Both the position numbers and the translations under genes were made by a program. The notes under the pieces are model-generated. The model saw only the letters and a program-made list of their open reading frames with translations, was not told where the DNA came from and made no database searches. From contig OX359247.1 of assembly GCA_947179485.1 (NCBI GenBank), positions 54,037,131 through 54,101,130 on the forward strand: a stretch of DNA of 64,000 nt, written 5' to 3'. Every line of letters begins with the position of its first letter. The stretch's first letter is position 1. Below are positions 13,241 through 27,153 of this stretch, piece by piece. The DNA is from Allacma fusca. Its lineage: Eukaryota; Arthropoda; Collembola; Symphypleona; Sminthuridae.

Positions 13241-14409
13241 GCCGAAACAGTGACAGATGTATAAATTTTTATTTGAATTAAATAATTTAGAATTATTGAT
13301 TGTTAATTATTATTGCAACCCTTATTAACTACCCTTATCATTATCTTACCCTTTGCAACCCTTATTTTATTATTATAACCCCTGCAATTATTGTTTTTTT
13401 ATCTGAGTGTACTAACATGTGTAAATACCATTGAAGAGTCAAATTTGATTCCCAAATAGTTTGGTTTGTTAGCAAAATGTTCATTATTTACAAAAATTAT
13501 TTCTATATTCTCACCTGCATTGATTCTTTCCTGACTGTCGGTCACTACGCAGTCTCTGCTATTGAGGGAACAGATGCAGTATGAACAATTGAAATAAAAG
13601 TGAGATTCTTACCCGTTGTATGTGATAGGGTGAATTATTAGATCATTCATTTAATGAGTACTCACATTCACTTCCCCGATTGTCCGCCGCGGTTTTGACA
13701 AATAAAAAGCAATCGAGATTTAATAGAAGCTGATGCGTTTATCTACGTATATTTATGTACATACAGATTGTATTTTTGTAGACTATGATTCAGATATTTC
13801 CCTGAGAATGAAATAACGTTTGGGGATTTTTGGGAAATGGTGAGGACATTCGGATTTCTCAAAACCCCCGATTTGAAGCATTGTTCTAATGCAAAATACA
13901 TACTGGAAGAGTTCACATTTAAAAGTGTTCTATTAAATTCCATGATTCTGTCAAATCTGCGGAATTTGCTCTGGACTAAACTTTCTCATGCCTGAGATCT
14001 GATATGTTTATAAATCCGTTATATGGCCAATCGAGATGCCCTAAATTCCAGTAGGGTGTTCCCAACTCAATGAGGTTTCACCGAGCAGCTGCTAACATTC
14101 TTGTGTTCAGTATTTACTGTTTTTTTAGAATATGAGCTATTAATTATTGCACATGAATGACATTACTCGTCAATGTCTCCGCTGTAATGGACCTGTGGGA
14201 AAGGGACATTAGAGCGGGCTGGATAAATAATAAATATACTCTATGCATCATTTCTCCGTAATTATATGTTTTTATTATTGTCTATTTATAAACCGAATCG
14301 GATGCATCGTTAACATAAATCTGATTTGGGAGGTGATGACTCGAGAATCATTTGCTCTTGAACTTGAACTGTATCTTTAACCAAATAAAAAGACCGGCCA
14401 ATCAGATAA
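13241..14409. other. Spacer between pseudogene D and gene E
   Basis: Contains the scar of the lost 5' half of D (about 13,505-13,620): an exon-2-like donor, then the CACTACGCAGTCTCTGCTAT leader-like block and the AAAAGTGAGATTCTTAC promoter-side block. It also has a CGCCGCGGTTTTGAC block (about 13,685) and the conserved block at about 13,770-14,000. A minus-strand AATAAA at 14,271-14,276 may be the poly(A) signal of gene E. Confidence 0.55.
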
Positions 14410-17400
14410 TTAATTTGTGCATCTGTACATTCGATTGATCTTTAGAGCGTCCCTTTGGCTCAGGTGTGTCCGTTGGCCAATCTTAGCTCCATATACCTGT
14501 CAATGTTTCAATATAAAATTCGTGTGAAGTACAAATAATTACAATCATATTCAAACACACATCAACTGTAGTTAAAAAATTAACAAGTCTCAAAGCAAAC
14601 GCATTTTCCACTCTTATAATTCCATGTGCTGTTATTAGCAAATAAAAATAGTATTGTATCATTGAATGTTCTCAACAGGACAAGAACTCGAGCATGTTTA
14701 AATTCACCAGAATATTAATTTTTTCTTGAAAGATCATGCGTCATTACAAGCCTCAAATTTTGTTTCTTTGAGGGGTGCTCTTATTGTAAGAAAATTTTTA
14801 GAATGAATACCTTTGGCACAATGGACATAGCACCTTTCAGTCGGCCTTCCGCATTGATGAAAGCATCACTAGGGTAATGCATCACACTGTCAAAGTCATA
14901 GGGAACTCCGAAATCAAAAGCTTCATGTGCTTTGTACTTATAAAAATTGTATCGATTTCCTGTCAAATAATATTTCATCGGGAAAATTAATTTACATACA
15001 TATTACTATTTACAAGACGGAATTCTTCCTGGAACCGATATTTCCCTCCCCCACTGTACAGTACAGTGCTCGGACTGGGTACAGGTAATACTCGGGTAAA
15101 TGGGTACGGGTACAGGTAGGGGTACTACCCGGGTACAGAAGTTGCGTACTCGCAAGTACGCGGGTTCTACCCGGGTACTCTTGATTTTAGGCAATAAAGT
15201 GGGTACAGGTACGGGTACGGGTATGGGTACTCACTCAGTGGCAATCGGGTAGTACCCAATGGGTACGGGTATCACTATGTAAAATACCTGTACCCGTGGG
15301 TGCTGTACCCGAGTATTTTTGGGTACTTCAAGGGTTCTTGGTGGGATGGATTACTATGGCTAACAATAAGACCTACCAATCGTGGAGTTGCTTATTTCTT
15401 AGTATACAGATACTTGCGTTAGTGACAGAGCCAAGTGGCTTCGTCTCATGATTACGTGGTAGTTGCAATCTAACGCTTCTAATAATTCATCCAAGGAATC
15501 TAATAAATAAATATAGCGTAGAGTCAGTGAAATCATCTGTTTATCGACTTAAATAGTGAAGCTCATCAACGAAGAATTTCAAGAGGGAAGTTCTTGGGAT
15601 TCAATTTAATTAGCTTCATTGGGAGCGTAACATTATAATTATTTGAAGACGTATTACGGGATAAGGTCGGAATAAATATACATTTATTAGCAGATCCATT
15701 TCTTAACGTTACAAGTACCCAGGGTTGCCCATTTGAAAACGCCAAGGCATTTTATGCAGGCAATTTGAGCATTTTCAATTCTGGGTATTTATGACACTGA
15801 GTATTTATTGAGGTGAATATTTATAACATTTTAGAATGAAAAATATCATTCCTTGCACGCAATATTTATATTTCACTCCCTTTGATTAATCTTGATAATT
15901 TTGATGTTAAAGAACTTGACAGACATCTGAACTTGGCGTTCAAAACTTCCATGGGGTTGCATTTTAGTCCTATTTTGCCTGCATTTTTCGAAAATCTCCG
16001 TCTCGGGCTTCATAAATGTGAGAGACAGTTTACGAATGTTTGTTTTATAAAGCTGTAATATAAAATGAATATTCAATATTGCCTCCCACATTTATTTCCT
16101 GAAACCGCAATATTTGACTTGGAAAAATTATGATCAACTCAATTTTTCCGTATAACATTTTCTATACACAGAGTTCGATTAGCCGGAAAAAAATTGTTTC
16201 TTGTTCTCCAAGTTGAAAAGCAAGTTATGGAGAGTTTAGTATTAAAGAATCCGTCCCAATTCCAATTAGCGAGAACACATTTCATTTCATTCAGCAAGTT
16301 ATTATTTTGCGGTAGTAGGATTTGAATTTCGTCAGTGTTTATTAAAAAAATCCCAAAATGCCTTAAATAATTTTTTCAGAAAATTCAAATAGGATGTCTT
16401 TAACGCCTAGGGAAAATTCTCAAAATCCCGGACACTTTTAATGGAGGTCAAAAAATTGACAACTTAAAATTTTTCAGCTGGGCAGGCCAATGTCGTCGGG
16501 GATTTTAAATCGGCCAAACTTCCAGTACCCGAGTAATACCCGGGTACAAACAATAGATACTCGGGTACGGGTACATTTGGGTACATTACGGGTAAATTGT
16601 GGGTACAGGTACTACATTGTATTTTCAGGTACGGGTACGGGTACTGAAATAATTTACCCGGGTACTCGGGTATGGGTACGGGTATAGGTACAGCATTTTG
16701 TAGTACCCGATATTCGGGTACGGGTATGGGTACGGGTACACGGTTTCTGTACCCAGTCCGAGCACTGGTACAGTAGTGCCTTGTTTTGAATTTACAATGC
16801 ATCCTCACCATTACAACTCAAAACTTTCATTTCTTCTTCCTTACAATTATTAGGGAAGGAAATATCCACATTAAACTTCATGGGATTAGATATTGTCTTT
16901 GTACACAAAATACTTTCTCTTGTTGAGAGAAGATACTGTAGGGGATTTTGGTAAATATAAATAATTATGATAATTAAGTAATTAATAGTAACTTACCTTC
17001 TGGTACATAATCAAGATTAACAGCGACGTAGTCATCCCTATCCATTCGAGACTGCTCATGCCAAAACCCGATGGCATGTACCAGCTGATGAATTACGATC
17101 CCTTTGGAAACACATCCGCCCCTACTCAAAGTCACTTCCTGTGTCCGAAACAAAAAGAAATATTAAAGTATCATTTGATAATAGATCATGAATTATTGTA
17201 AATTAATTGTTGCCTTCCCAAAACATGGGTCCAGGTAATTATGTATAGTCATTATTATTCTAGATAGCTGTAAAAGATCTCCGACAAACATTTTCACAAT
17301 GAGGGCAACTATTGGGATATAATCCAAACATACTGTATATGTACATACATTTAATGCTCATTTTTTTAGGGGCGAATTGAAAAGGAAATCCTAATTGTTG

Positions 17401-18897
17401 ATATCTGGTTGTCAGCCAATAACATGCTCACTGACTAACCACAGGAATAACACACAATTCAGCTTTTCTATAAACACAGCAGACTCAAAAAGTTAGGAAC
17501 TTATTTTATTTGGGAGAATATTAGGTTATCTGTTGATCTTGAAGTGATTAGCACTCTGTTTCGGGATTACAGGAGTCAAATTTATTGTGATCACCACTGA
17601 AGATTTTTTAAAATCTAAGCATAATTACATATAGGTATACATATGTACATACATATAATTATATATATTTACAGATGATTAACAGAGTCAAATTTCAGCC
17701 TCAAAGGGGGAACAATTTGTTAGGAAAATAATTAAGTTATAACCAAAACGTTGGAAAATTCTCACCTGTCCCATTTTCTCGCCCCGACGACCCACAAAGG
17801 AAGAGCAACCCTCGCCATCTTGGATAAAAATATAGTTTGCATCCCCCTTAGGACATATGAAGCGAATGCAAGTTTTTCGCATTATTTCCAACATCGCTTC
17901 TCTAATAATTATCCTTTCTGCAAAATCTGTTCAAATATCCCAAGGACAGACTAATAAGTAATTACAAACCTACATATGTTGCAATTATGTGCGGTGTACC
18001 TTTAGTATATTTTAATTTAGAAAATTCCATGAAAATTAAATTTTTCTTATTTTCACTACTTCCATAATAATTATTACGGGTAGTGCTGGAACAGTTCCGG
18101 CCCAGACCAAAAGATTTGGTCCAGGCTGGTTTTTAATGCGTTCTGATCCGGTCCAAAAGTTTGGACTATTAAAATGGCATATTCCAAATTTATGTCGGAC
18201 CGGTAAATCTGTCAGAAAATTTTGGACCAGGTCATACGAAGACAGTTCCTGTAAAAGGACTAGGACGGATCATTTGATCGGACCAAAATTATAAGGTCTA
18301 TACTATTCCATTGAAAAGCGTACCCCAAGGGTTTCAAGGGAATAAAAACCTTCCCAATTAAATACTCTTTAGAAATGTTGAAATAGTTTTGGACCTAACC
18401 GGGATTCGAACCCTGGATTTAGACTGGAGATTAGTGTTAATGCCTATTTGTAAGTTGCTCGGACCTATTCAGAGAACGCTCTGGATTTTAAGGAAAAGGA
18501 AAAATCAAAATGTTTGTTCCAAACCCAGAACAGGCTGTTCGGAATCCATGATAAAAACATAACCCAACACTTGGGTCAATGTTATTTTCAATTAATTTTT
18601 ATTTATATCAAGTAATTAATATTTAAGAGGTATCTACTCCTTTATAACGAGTGTGTCTACTGTACCGAAGTGATTGGAGATCACATAGGGAATGCTAGCG
18701 TGTGCCCACCGGTAGTGTGACCCAATTATGCCCGATGAAGCCTTCCCTTCCTCCATAAATTCCGCCTCCTCCTTCGGGAGCACAATATCTCCTTCGAACA
18801 AACCCGCCCTCTCTTCTGGGGATGATCTTCGGATCCTTATTCGGGCATTTGACGAAAGAATGAGAAGAAGGACGAGCCACAGAGCTGGTAAATGCAT
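14410..18897 (-). CDS. Astacin gene E, open frame but catalytic Glu replaced by Gln
   Basis: Exons are 18897-18666, 17926-17766, 17138-16997, 14959-14811 and 14496-14410. They join in frame to 256 residues with all splice sites kept. The signal peptide, the FEGDIVLP propeptide switch, CIRF, GCSS and SVMHYP Met-turn are all present. The zinc motif reads [11 protein letters not shown], so the three His (148, 152, 158) remain while the catalytic Glu is Gln149 (CAG at 17087-17085; GAG in B, C, F, G and H). In zinc metallopeptidases this exchange normally abolishes peptide cleavage but leaves the fold and zinc binding. Other oddities are an added Cys (FICPKGD), SRMDRD for SRTDRD, and a tail cut to YRCTN. 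It could be a pseudoenzyme or a recently decaying copy. Intron 3 carries a 1.7 kb transposon. Confidence 0.87.
15064..16767. mobile_element. hAT-like non-autonomous element with GGGTAC-rich ends
   Basis: The ends are a perfect 21-base inverted repeat beginning CAGTGCTCGGACTGGGTACA, flanked by the perfect 8-base target duplication GTACAGTA (15,056-15,063 and 16,768-16,775). Inside each end lies about 250 bases dominated by GGGTACGGGTA-type motifs (15,078-15,345 and, inverted, 16,525-16,755). The middle (about 15,350-16,480) is AT-rich and no frame resembles a transposase. Genes B and C lack the insert at the same intron position. The 8-base duplication and the CAG start point to hAT mobilisation. 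The size, 1704 bases, is large for a MITE. Confidence 0.9.
18075..18480. repeat. Old hAT-like and tRNA-SINE remnants in intron 1 of E
   Basis: Same position and order as in B and C. It starts TAGTGCTGGAACAGTTCCGG at about 18,082. The SINE-like part gives GGGTTCGAATCCCGG on the minus strand (about 18,400-18,414), the clearest B-box match of the three. The shared site dates both insertions before the B/C/E duplications. Confidence 0.55.
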
Positions 18898-18985
18898 TGT
18901 CACTGTATACGCAGTGTGTGCTATTAATAGTTAGCAGGTCAAGTAGTAGTAATAATTGAACTGAAATAGAACTGAGATTCTTAGC

Positions 18986-18993
18986 TTTATATA
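18986..18993 (-). promoter_or_regulatory. TATA box of astacin E
   Basis: TATATAAA on the minus strand, followed by GCTAAGAATCTCAG, about 90 bases upstream of the ATG at 18897. The promoter looks as intact as those of genes with an intact active site. Confidence 0.65.
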
Positions 18994-20119
18994 CGACACA
19001 ATAAACCCAGAAAATCTTGATAATTTGTTTAATCTATTTCGCATTTATTTTCCGGGAGTTTTTTTTTCTCCATTTCGTTCTTTTCAGACAACAGCTGCAG
19101 AATTTACAGGTCATAATGATGAGCACAATAACCAATAATAGCTTCACTAGAATTAGCATCACCCACTTTGACTACAGTTTTAGTTGTATCTCGACAATTT
19201 TAACCGCATTCACTTCATGTGAGGTGGGGAACGACCAAAATATTCATTTAATTATTACTGTCCTTTCCCTGACTTTTTATTTCCTGACAGTCAATTGCGG
19301 TTTCTCTGATTGTGAGGAACACAAGTACAGATAGGGATTTAGGAGGACTTTCTATAACCAACCTTTTGACTCACATAATTTTGTTTCTGCGTCTCTCTTA
19401 TTTACAGTAGTGTATAACATTCAGTAGGGATAATTGAAGTTAACGCTATGTACTTTCCAGGTCATGATCAAGATGTTTCTCTGCGAATGAATAATGATTT
19501 GAGGATTTTAGTGTAAGATGGTCATAAAGTTCGGGGTGTTTCAATCCCCCAAGTTCAAGCATTTTGTACTAGTACAAAACACTGGTAAAGCTCACATTTT
19601 AAACTCTCTCATTGTATTCCATGAATCCCACAAATCTGCTGAATTTCCTCTGGACTGAACCTTCACATATGTCTTATCTGATGGGTGCAATAATATGTGA
19701 GCTATTCAATTATTATTATGAATTGGATTGGACATTTACAATTCATGTTGGGACATTAAATTGGACCTTTAAACGCGAGTTTGGACATTGGGGCCGAGTA
19801 CTGTATTACAGCCCACAGGATCTGATTCCCACATCAGCTTTACATACCACGAAGTTCCCTGCTAGTGCTAAAATGATAACCAATAAGACGAAAAATTACT
19901 TTTTTGGTCGTCGCTTGCGGTTTCTCTGTGGAACTTTAAAATGATAGATATAATTTTCACAGGAGCGTATTATTATGTGATTGGGAAAAGTAGGATGTTT
20001 AAATACTAAGAATTTGCATGACTTTCAACCGTTGAATGTCGCACGTCCCAACTCTAATTTTGATTCGACTTCTGTTCTAAAACATATATGTAATTATGTA
20101 TTTGTACATCGTGTGAAAA
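18994..20119. other. Upstream region of gene E
   Basis: Non-coding. Shared blocks are at about 19,150-19,240 and 19,490-19,690. CAATTGCGGTTTCTCTGA is at about 19,293-19,310, and a second copy, GCTTGCGGTTTCTCTG, at about 19,913-19,929. The open frame at 19,612-19,944 lies across the repeated block and has no recognisable content. Confidence 0.55.
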
Positions 20120-20620
20120 TGTAACATGGGACCAAATATTTTGGGCTGGTCTAAAACGCTTGGACCATATAAAATTTTCTGTTCCAAAAATACGCCCGAC
20201 CATAGAATGTATTCCAAAATTTTGGACCAGTCTAGGATTAGGACCATTTACGCGAACCAAATTATACAGTATACTATGTGGGATTTTGGGACTTTTCGCT
20301 CGCCGATTATTTTAAAAAAGTGTTAAAGATCAGAAACACGTTTACTAAGGTAGTTTTATGTCATAGTCATAATAGTATTCTAATAGAGAAATTCGCAAGG
20401 AATCAATTTTGATTGCGAGAAAATTTACTTTAAATAAATCCACGCCACTAATGTTTTGTCCAAATGGTCAGGACTGGCCTAACGCATGGACCAGGTCATA
20501 TAGTTCAGGTTCAGGAAATCCCCCTGTTCCTTGGCCCGAGATCCTGGAACAGACTTTATGAAATGGTCCTTTCTGGTCGCTTGGACCAGACCAGAAATCT
20601 TGGAATCAGTCCCAGCACTA
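20120..20620. mobile_element. hAT-like MITE between genes E and F
   Basis: The right end reads, reversed, TAGTGCTGGGACTGATTCCA followed by TTTCTGGTCTGGTCCAAGCG. The left side (about 20,126 on) has a diverged inverted match, GGGACCAAATATTTTGGGCT then GGTCTAAAACGCTTGG. Inner GGTCC/GGACC motifs are abundant. The family is related to the remnants in intron 1 of B, C and E. The left boundary is uncertain and I could not define the target duplication. Confidence 0.5.
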
Positions 20621-20977
20621 GCTCTGAGGCTAGTTTGCTCCAATGACAGAATTTGATCTTTTCTCAATGTTGGCTTGCTCTCTTTCAGAATGATGGATGA
20701 TTCTTATTTAACAGTACAAATAATTTTAATAGTATTTAAAATTAACATTCTGGAGGGTATTTAAATTGAATGTTCTGGCAAAAATGAACCCAAGTTCCAT
20801 AAAAAAGACACATATTGAAATATGCATCTGGTAATAGTCATCAACGGGCATTTCACATTGGACACTCCACAGAAGTAATTACTTAAGACATGGATTTTCA
20901 CACAATTTATCCAAACCAATCTCAAACAAATTACAAACAAATTAACAAATAGCGGAATAATAATGTTCCAACCAGCT

Positions 20978-23244
20978 CTAGCCAATAACAACAGAATTTG
21001 ATTTTGTACTTGAATTTAATATCCCATTTGAATCCGCACTATCCTTTAATACCTCTTGGAAAGAATCCAATGCCTGAACCTCCTGTGAATTTTCTCGGTC
21101 TCTTTGCAAATAGTAGTCATCCACATAACTATTCTTGGATTTTTCTAACTGCTTCCGTTTCCATGCTGACATGCTTGGGCTCCTCCAGGATTGAATTTTC
21201 TGTCCGCTAATTAATATTTTCGGGATTGTTGGAGCCGTAGTAGTAGCTTCTGTGGAGGTTTGCCAAGACTTTGTTGTTGAAGGTTCAGGGGTGGTCGTCA
21301 TTAATTTCCATATTGGATAGTAATATCGTCGGGTAGTTGTTTCAGGGCGGTAATAATAATTATAAGAGAACGGATGTATTTGATTCTGTCGAAATAATTC
21401 TCTTTCATCAGGCCTGACTGTTGTCGTTGTTGTTGAGGACGGTACAATAATAGTCTCACTATTCCTCGGACAATTGTACATCCGGTTGATTTTCTTGGCG
21501 TCCAATTTGCTCAAATATTTCCGTTGGCCAATATGAGCTCCTGGGTCCTGCGGAAGTTTATTGAAAAATTCTGGGATTAATATAGGAGGTCAAATGTTTG
21601 GAGTGTTTTATAACTTCCAATAATTATGACTCCTGTCAATGCAGTGACCTCTCGCTGTAAACACCCTTGCAAACATTTTTTCTTCAGAGTAAAAATCCTG
21701 GGAAACATTCACCCTGACCGAATGTTAATTTAAAAGGTTTGCTGGAGTAAACGATTTAATTAAATTTGACTGTGGTTATAGCGGACATTGTTACAGGGAG
21801 CATGTTTACTGCATATATTATTTTCCCCCTAACTTTAAAAAAAAAATATTAGACGAAGGCTACCCTTGGAACAATAGTTTTCTCGCCCTTTCGGAGTGCG
21901 TCTGTGGAGATGAAAGCCCTGTCATGGTAATGCATGACACTGTCGTAGTCATACGGAACTCCAAAATCATTCACATCCTGCGTCGTGTACTTGTTGAAAT
22001 TTTGACGTTTTTCTGGAAAAATCACAGTATTTTATTTGAGGTAGCTTTCTGAACCTGTGCTCATGGTTCTATGTATGTTAGTACGTATTTCCTACATGCT
22101 ACTTTTATTGAACGTTACCTTGATGTATATTATAAAATTTAATAGTGACGTAATTATCCCTATCAGTTCGGGACTGCTCATGCCAAAACCCAATGACGTG
22201 AACCAGCTCATGAATAGCAGTCCCTTTGGATATACAACTCTTGCCCAATGTCACGACCTGTAATTACTCAAGAGTAAAAAAAATAATGTGAGGACCTTTC
22301 TACGTTCCACTGTCACCTCAGCAATCATTGTATGTATTGCATATGGGCATGCATGTTTTCTATTTAAATAATTATTGTACTTTAAATGAATCATTCCCAA
22401 ATGTGACGAACACGTGGAACAAAGTGTAAAAAAAAAAATTTGAAACAATTTCTGAACTCGAGAATTCTCACTTGACCGTGACGCCCGGAACGACCCACTT
22501 CAGAAGAGCAGCCATCCCCATCTCGAATAATTATGTAACTCCTTTCCCGTTCATGAGGCTTGAACCGAATGCAAGTTTTTGCACTTATTTCCGCCATTGC
22601 ATCATATAGCATTTGATATTCCGAGCTGTCTGCTCAAAAATCCCAAAAGTATACAGAGAGAATTTGTATTAGAATTATTGCATTTTGACAAAATAATAAT
22701 GATAGAAATTTGTAATTATTTGAAGCCTGAAATCTACAGTGTACTCGGATTGTAGGGGAGATAACCTTATGAGCTAATTTGAAGGGATCCCCATTTACCA
22801 CAATGTTAATTTCCAAAGGATTATTAGTTATTATGAATTTGATAGTGTGACGCTATATGGCGTAAGCACTGCTACCAAAAAACCCATATGTATACCTTTT
22901 ATGAAGGTATATTTCAAAATGGCGTTTCATAAAATGATTTGGAAAAAAATGTGCCCGGAATCTGGAATTTTTGTTCTAAAAGAGGATTTTGTGTGTAAGT
23001 TTTGAGCTGTACCGAAGTCATTGGAGATCTGAAAGGGAACGGTAGCATGTTTCCACCGGTGATGTAACCCAATTATCCCCGCGGATGCTTTCCCTGACTC
23101 CAGAAGTTCCTCTTCCTCCTTCGGGATCACAATATCTCCTTCGAACAAATCCGGAGACTCTTCTGGGACCTGTCCTCGATCCCTTTCTTGGGAATTTGAA
23201 GGGAGCACGAGGACCAGGCCGAGGAACAGAGACGGTAAATACAT
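20978..23244 (-). CDS. Astacin gene F, intact, with long Thr-rich C-terminal tail
   Basis: Exons are 23244-23013, 22629-22472, 22257-22119, 22012-21864 and 21547-20978, giving 415 residues in frame. It is predicted to be a secreted zinc endopeptidase (M12A). Visible are a leader (MYLPSLFLGLVLVLPSNS), LFEGDIVIP propeptide switch, zinc site [19 protein letters not shown] (His146, Glu147, His150, His156), Met-turn SVMHYH and the closing MYNCP. Exon 5 is much longer than in B or E. It adds about 160 residues rich in Thr, Ser, Pro, Tyr and Arg (YNYYYRPETTTRRYYY), a likely O-glycosylated stalk, and a basic SAWKRKQLEKSK motif. Gene G is its closest relative. The tail matches no domain I know. Confidence 0.9.
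22797..22813. repeat. Short dispersed repeat with CCACAATGTTAATTT
   Basis: The 15-base word CCACAATGTTAATTT in intron 1 of gene F recurs near 34,210 and 63,118, each time in AT-rich non-coding DNA. Probably a remnant of a dispersed repeat. Confidence 0.4.
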
Positions 23245-23332
23245 GCTCACTCTGCAGCGTGTACAATACTATTATGCGAGCGGCTCAAATTTGACTACAA
23301 TGAATGAATTAAAACACGTCTTGGATGCTAAG

Positions 23333-23341
23333 CTTTATAAA
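23333..23341 (-). promoter_or_regulatory. TATA box of astacin F
   Basis: TTTATAAAG on the minus strand about 90 bases upstream of the ATG at 23244, in the same AAGCTTTATAAAGG context as gene B. Confidence 0.65.
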
Positions 23342-24122
23342 GGACCTAAAATAAACCATTAAATATCTACTTCACAAGGTTAAAAATTTGTCTAAGTTTT
23401 TCCGGGAGGTTTTTGCTTTCGTCTTTTGGTTCTTTGAAAACTACGTGTGCTGACTTAGATAATTATGGATAATATTGAATTGCATATCTATAATAAATTG
23501 ATAATGAAACGATTGCTAACCAAAACTGTAACTCCACTAGAATTGGCCCTACAGATTACGCACATCCTATTTCCTCAATTTTGACGAATTTAATGCACAC
23601 TATTGATTGTAATGAATTACGCAAATCGGCTATTGTCGGTTGTGGTTTTTCTCTAAATTTAAAAATAATTTCATGTATGAGCCTCGATTGTGGAAAGTGG
23701 ATATTTAGAAAATTGCAACATTTTTCAGCTATGTACTAAACATATGCTGGTCGAATCAGTCTAGGCACAATGGATTTTTAAATATGAGCTGATGTAAACT
23801 GGTCTGCAATGAGCATGTGGGAAATGGGCGGAGAGAAAAATGAAGAAAAATATGAAATCCATTTGTGAATGTGATAAATTTGCACTCCTTAAAGCTTCAC
23901 ATTTGATGATATTAAACAAAAAGGATATGTTTTACTAACAATTCTAAGCAACACCCCTCCAATGTAAATATACAGACATTTATTTATTGTTTATGAGCGA
24001 CCAAGTGTGAAATCACCCTTCCCTTCTTACATTTATTCCATCATCCAGGTTTCATATGACTTTACTGAACAGTCTCAATATCTATAAGAATTAAAAATCC
24101 AACAAGAATTTCTACATCGATT
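23342..24122. other. Spacer between genes F and G
   Basis: Upstream region of F, with TCGGTTGTGGTTTTTCTC at about 23,636-23,653, and the 3' flank of G. Minus-strand AATAAA copies near 23,979-23,988 are about 135 bases past the stop of G and could be its poly(A) signal. Nothing coding is seen. Confidence 0.55.
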
Positions 24123-26529
<2,407 letters not shown>

Positions 26530-27153
26530 ATTATGAAGGAACGGTGTATAGTTCAAATATTACGGGAGCGACTCAGACACAGTTGATAACAAACTGGGAC
26601 TAAAACTAAATACTGGACTGTATGTCCAAATGAGTATCTAAATTTAATACAACTTCCCCCGAATTATTTCCAGTGTAGTACTCTGTGGGAGGGGTTCCTT
26701 TCCTCTTGACTTCATTTGAAATTACGCAGAATGCTAATTATTTTTAAATAAAAATTTTCCGATTCGCTCCTACCTCCCAATGTGACTATAAAAGCAGGAT
26801 TTAATTATATTACTGTAACCAACTACACAGTACTTGCTCACTTCCTTTCATCCTAAATGGCAGTGACATTCTGAGGATCACTGACTCTGGACGTTGACCA
26901 TTGCGGTTGTGGTTTGTCGGCAGGGAGTGAGTAAATACTCAAATTGACATGTGTTCTTTGCAAGGCATGAGTGTGTATGTGAATAATATATTTTAAAAAA
27001 ATATCAACTATAATAATACGCTGATGATATAAATTACATATTTATTTTTCTCAAAAATGTCAATACTTTACTGTATTTCACACGGCTTCATAATATCTAT
27101 AGATACATTGATGTAAAAAATACATGGGGGTTGGAATTAATCCAAATTATTAT
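26530..27153. other. Spacer between genes G and H
   Basis: Upstream region of G: no good TATA box, but TTGCGGTTGTGGTTTGTCGG at 26,901-26,920 carries two overlapping TGYGGTT cores. It also holds the 3' flank of H, with a minus-strand AATAAA near 27,040. No coding sequence seen. Confidence 0.5.
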
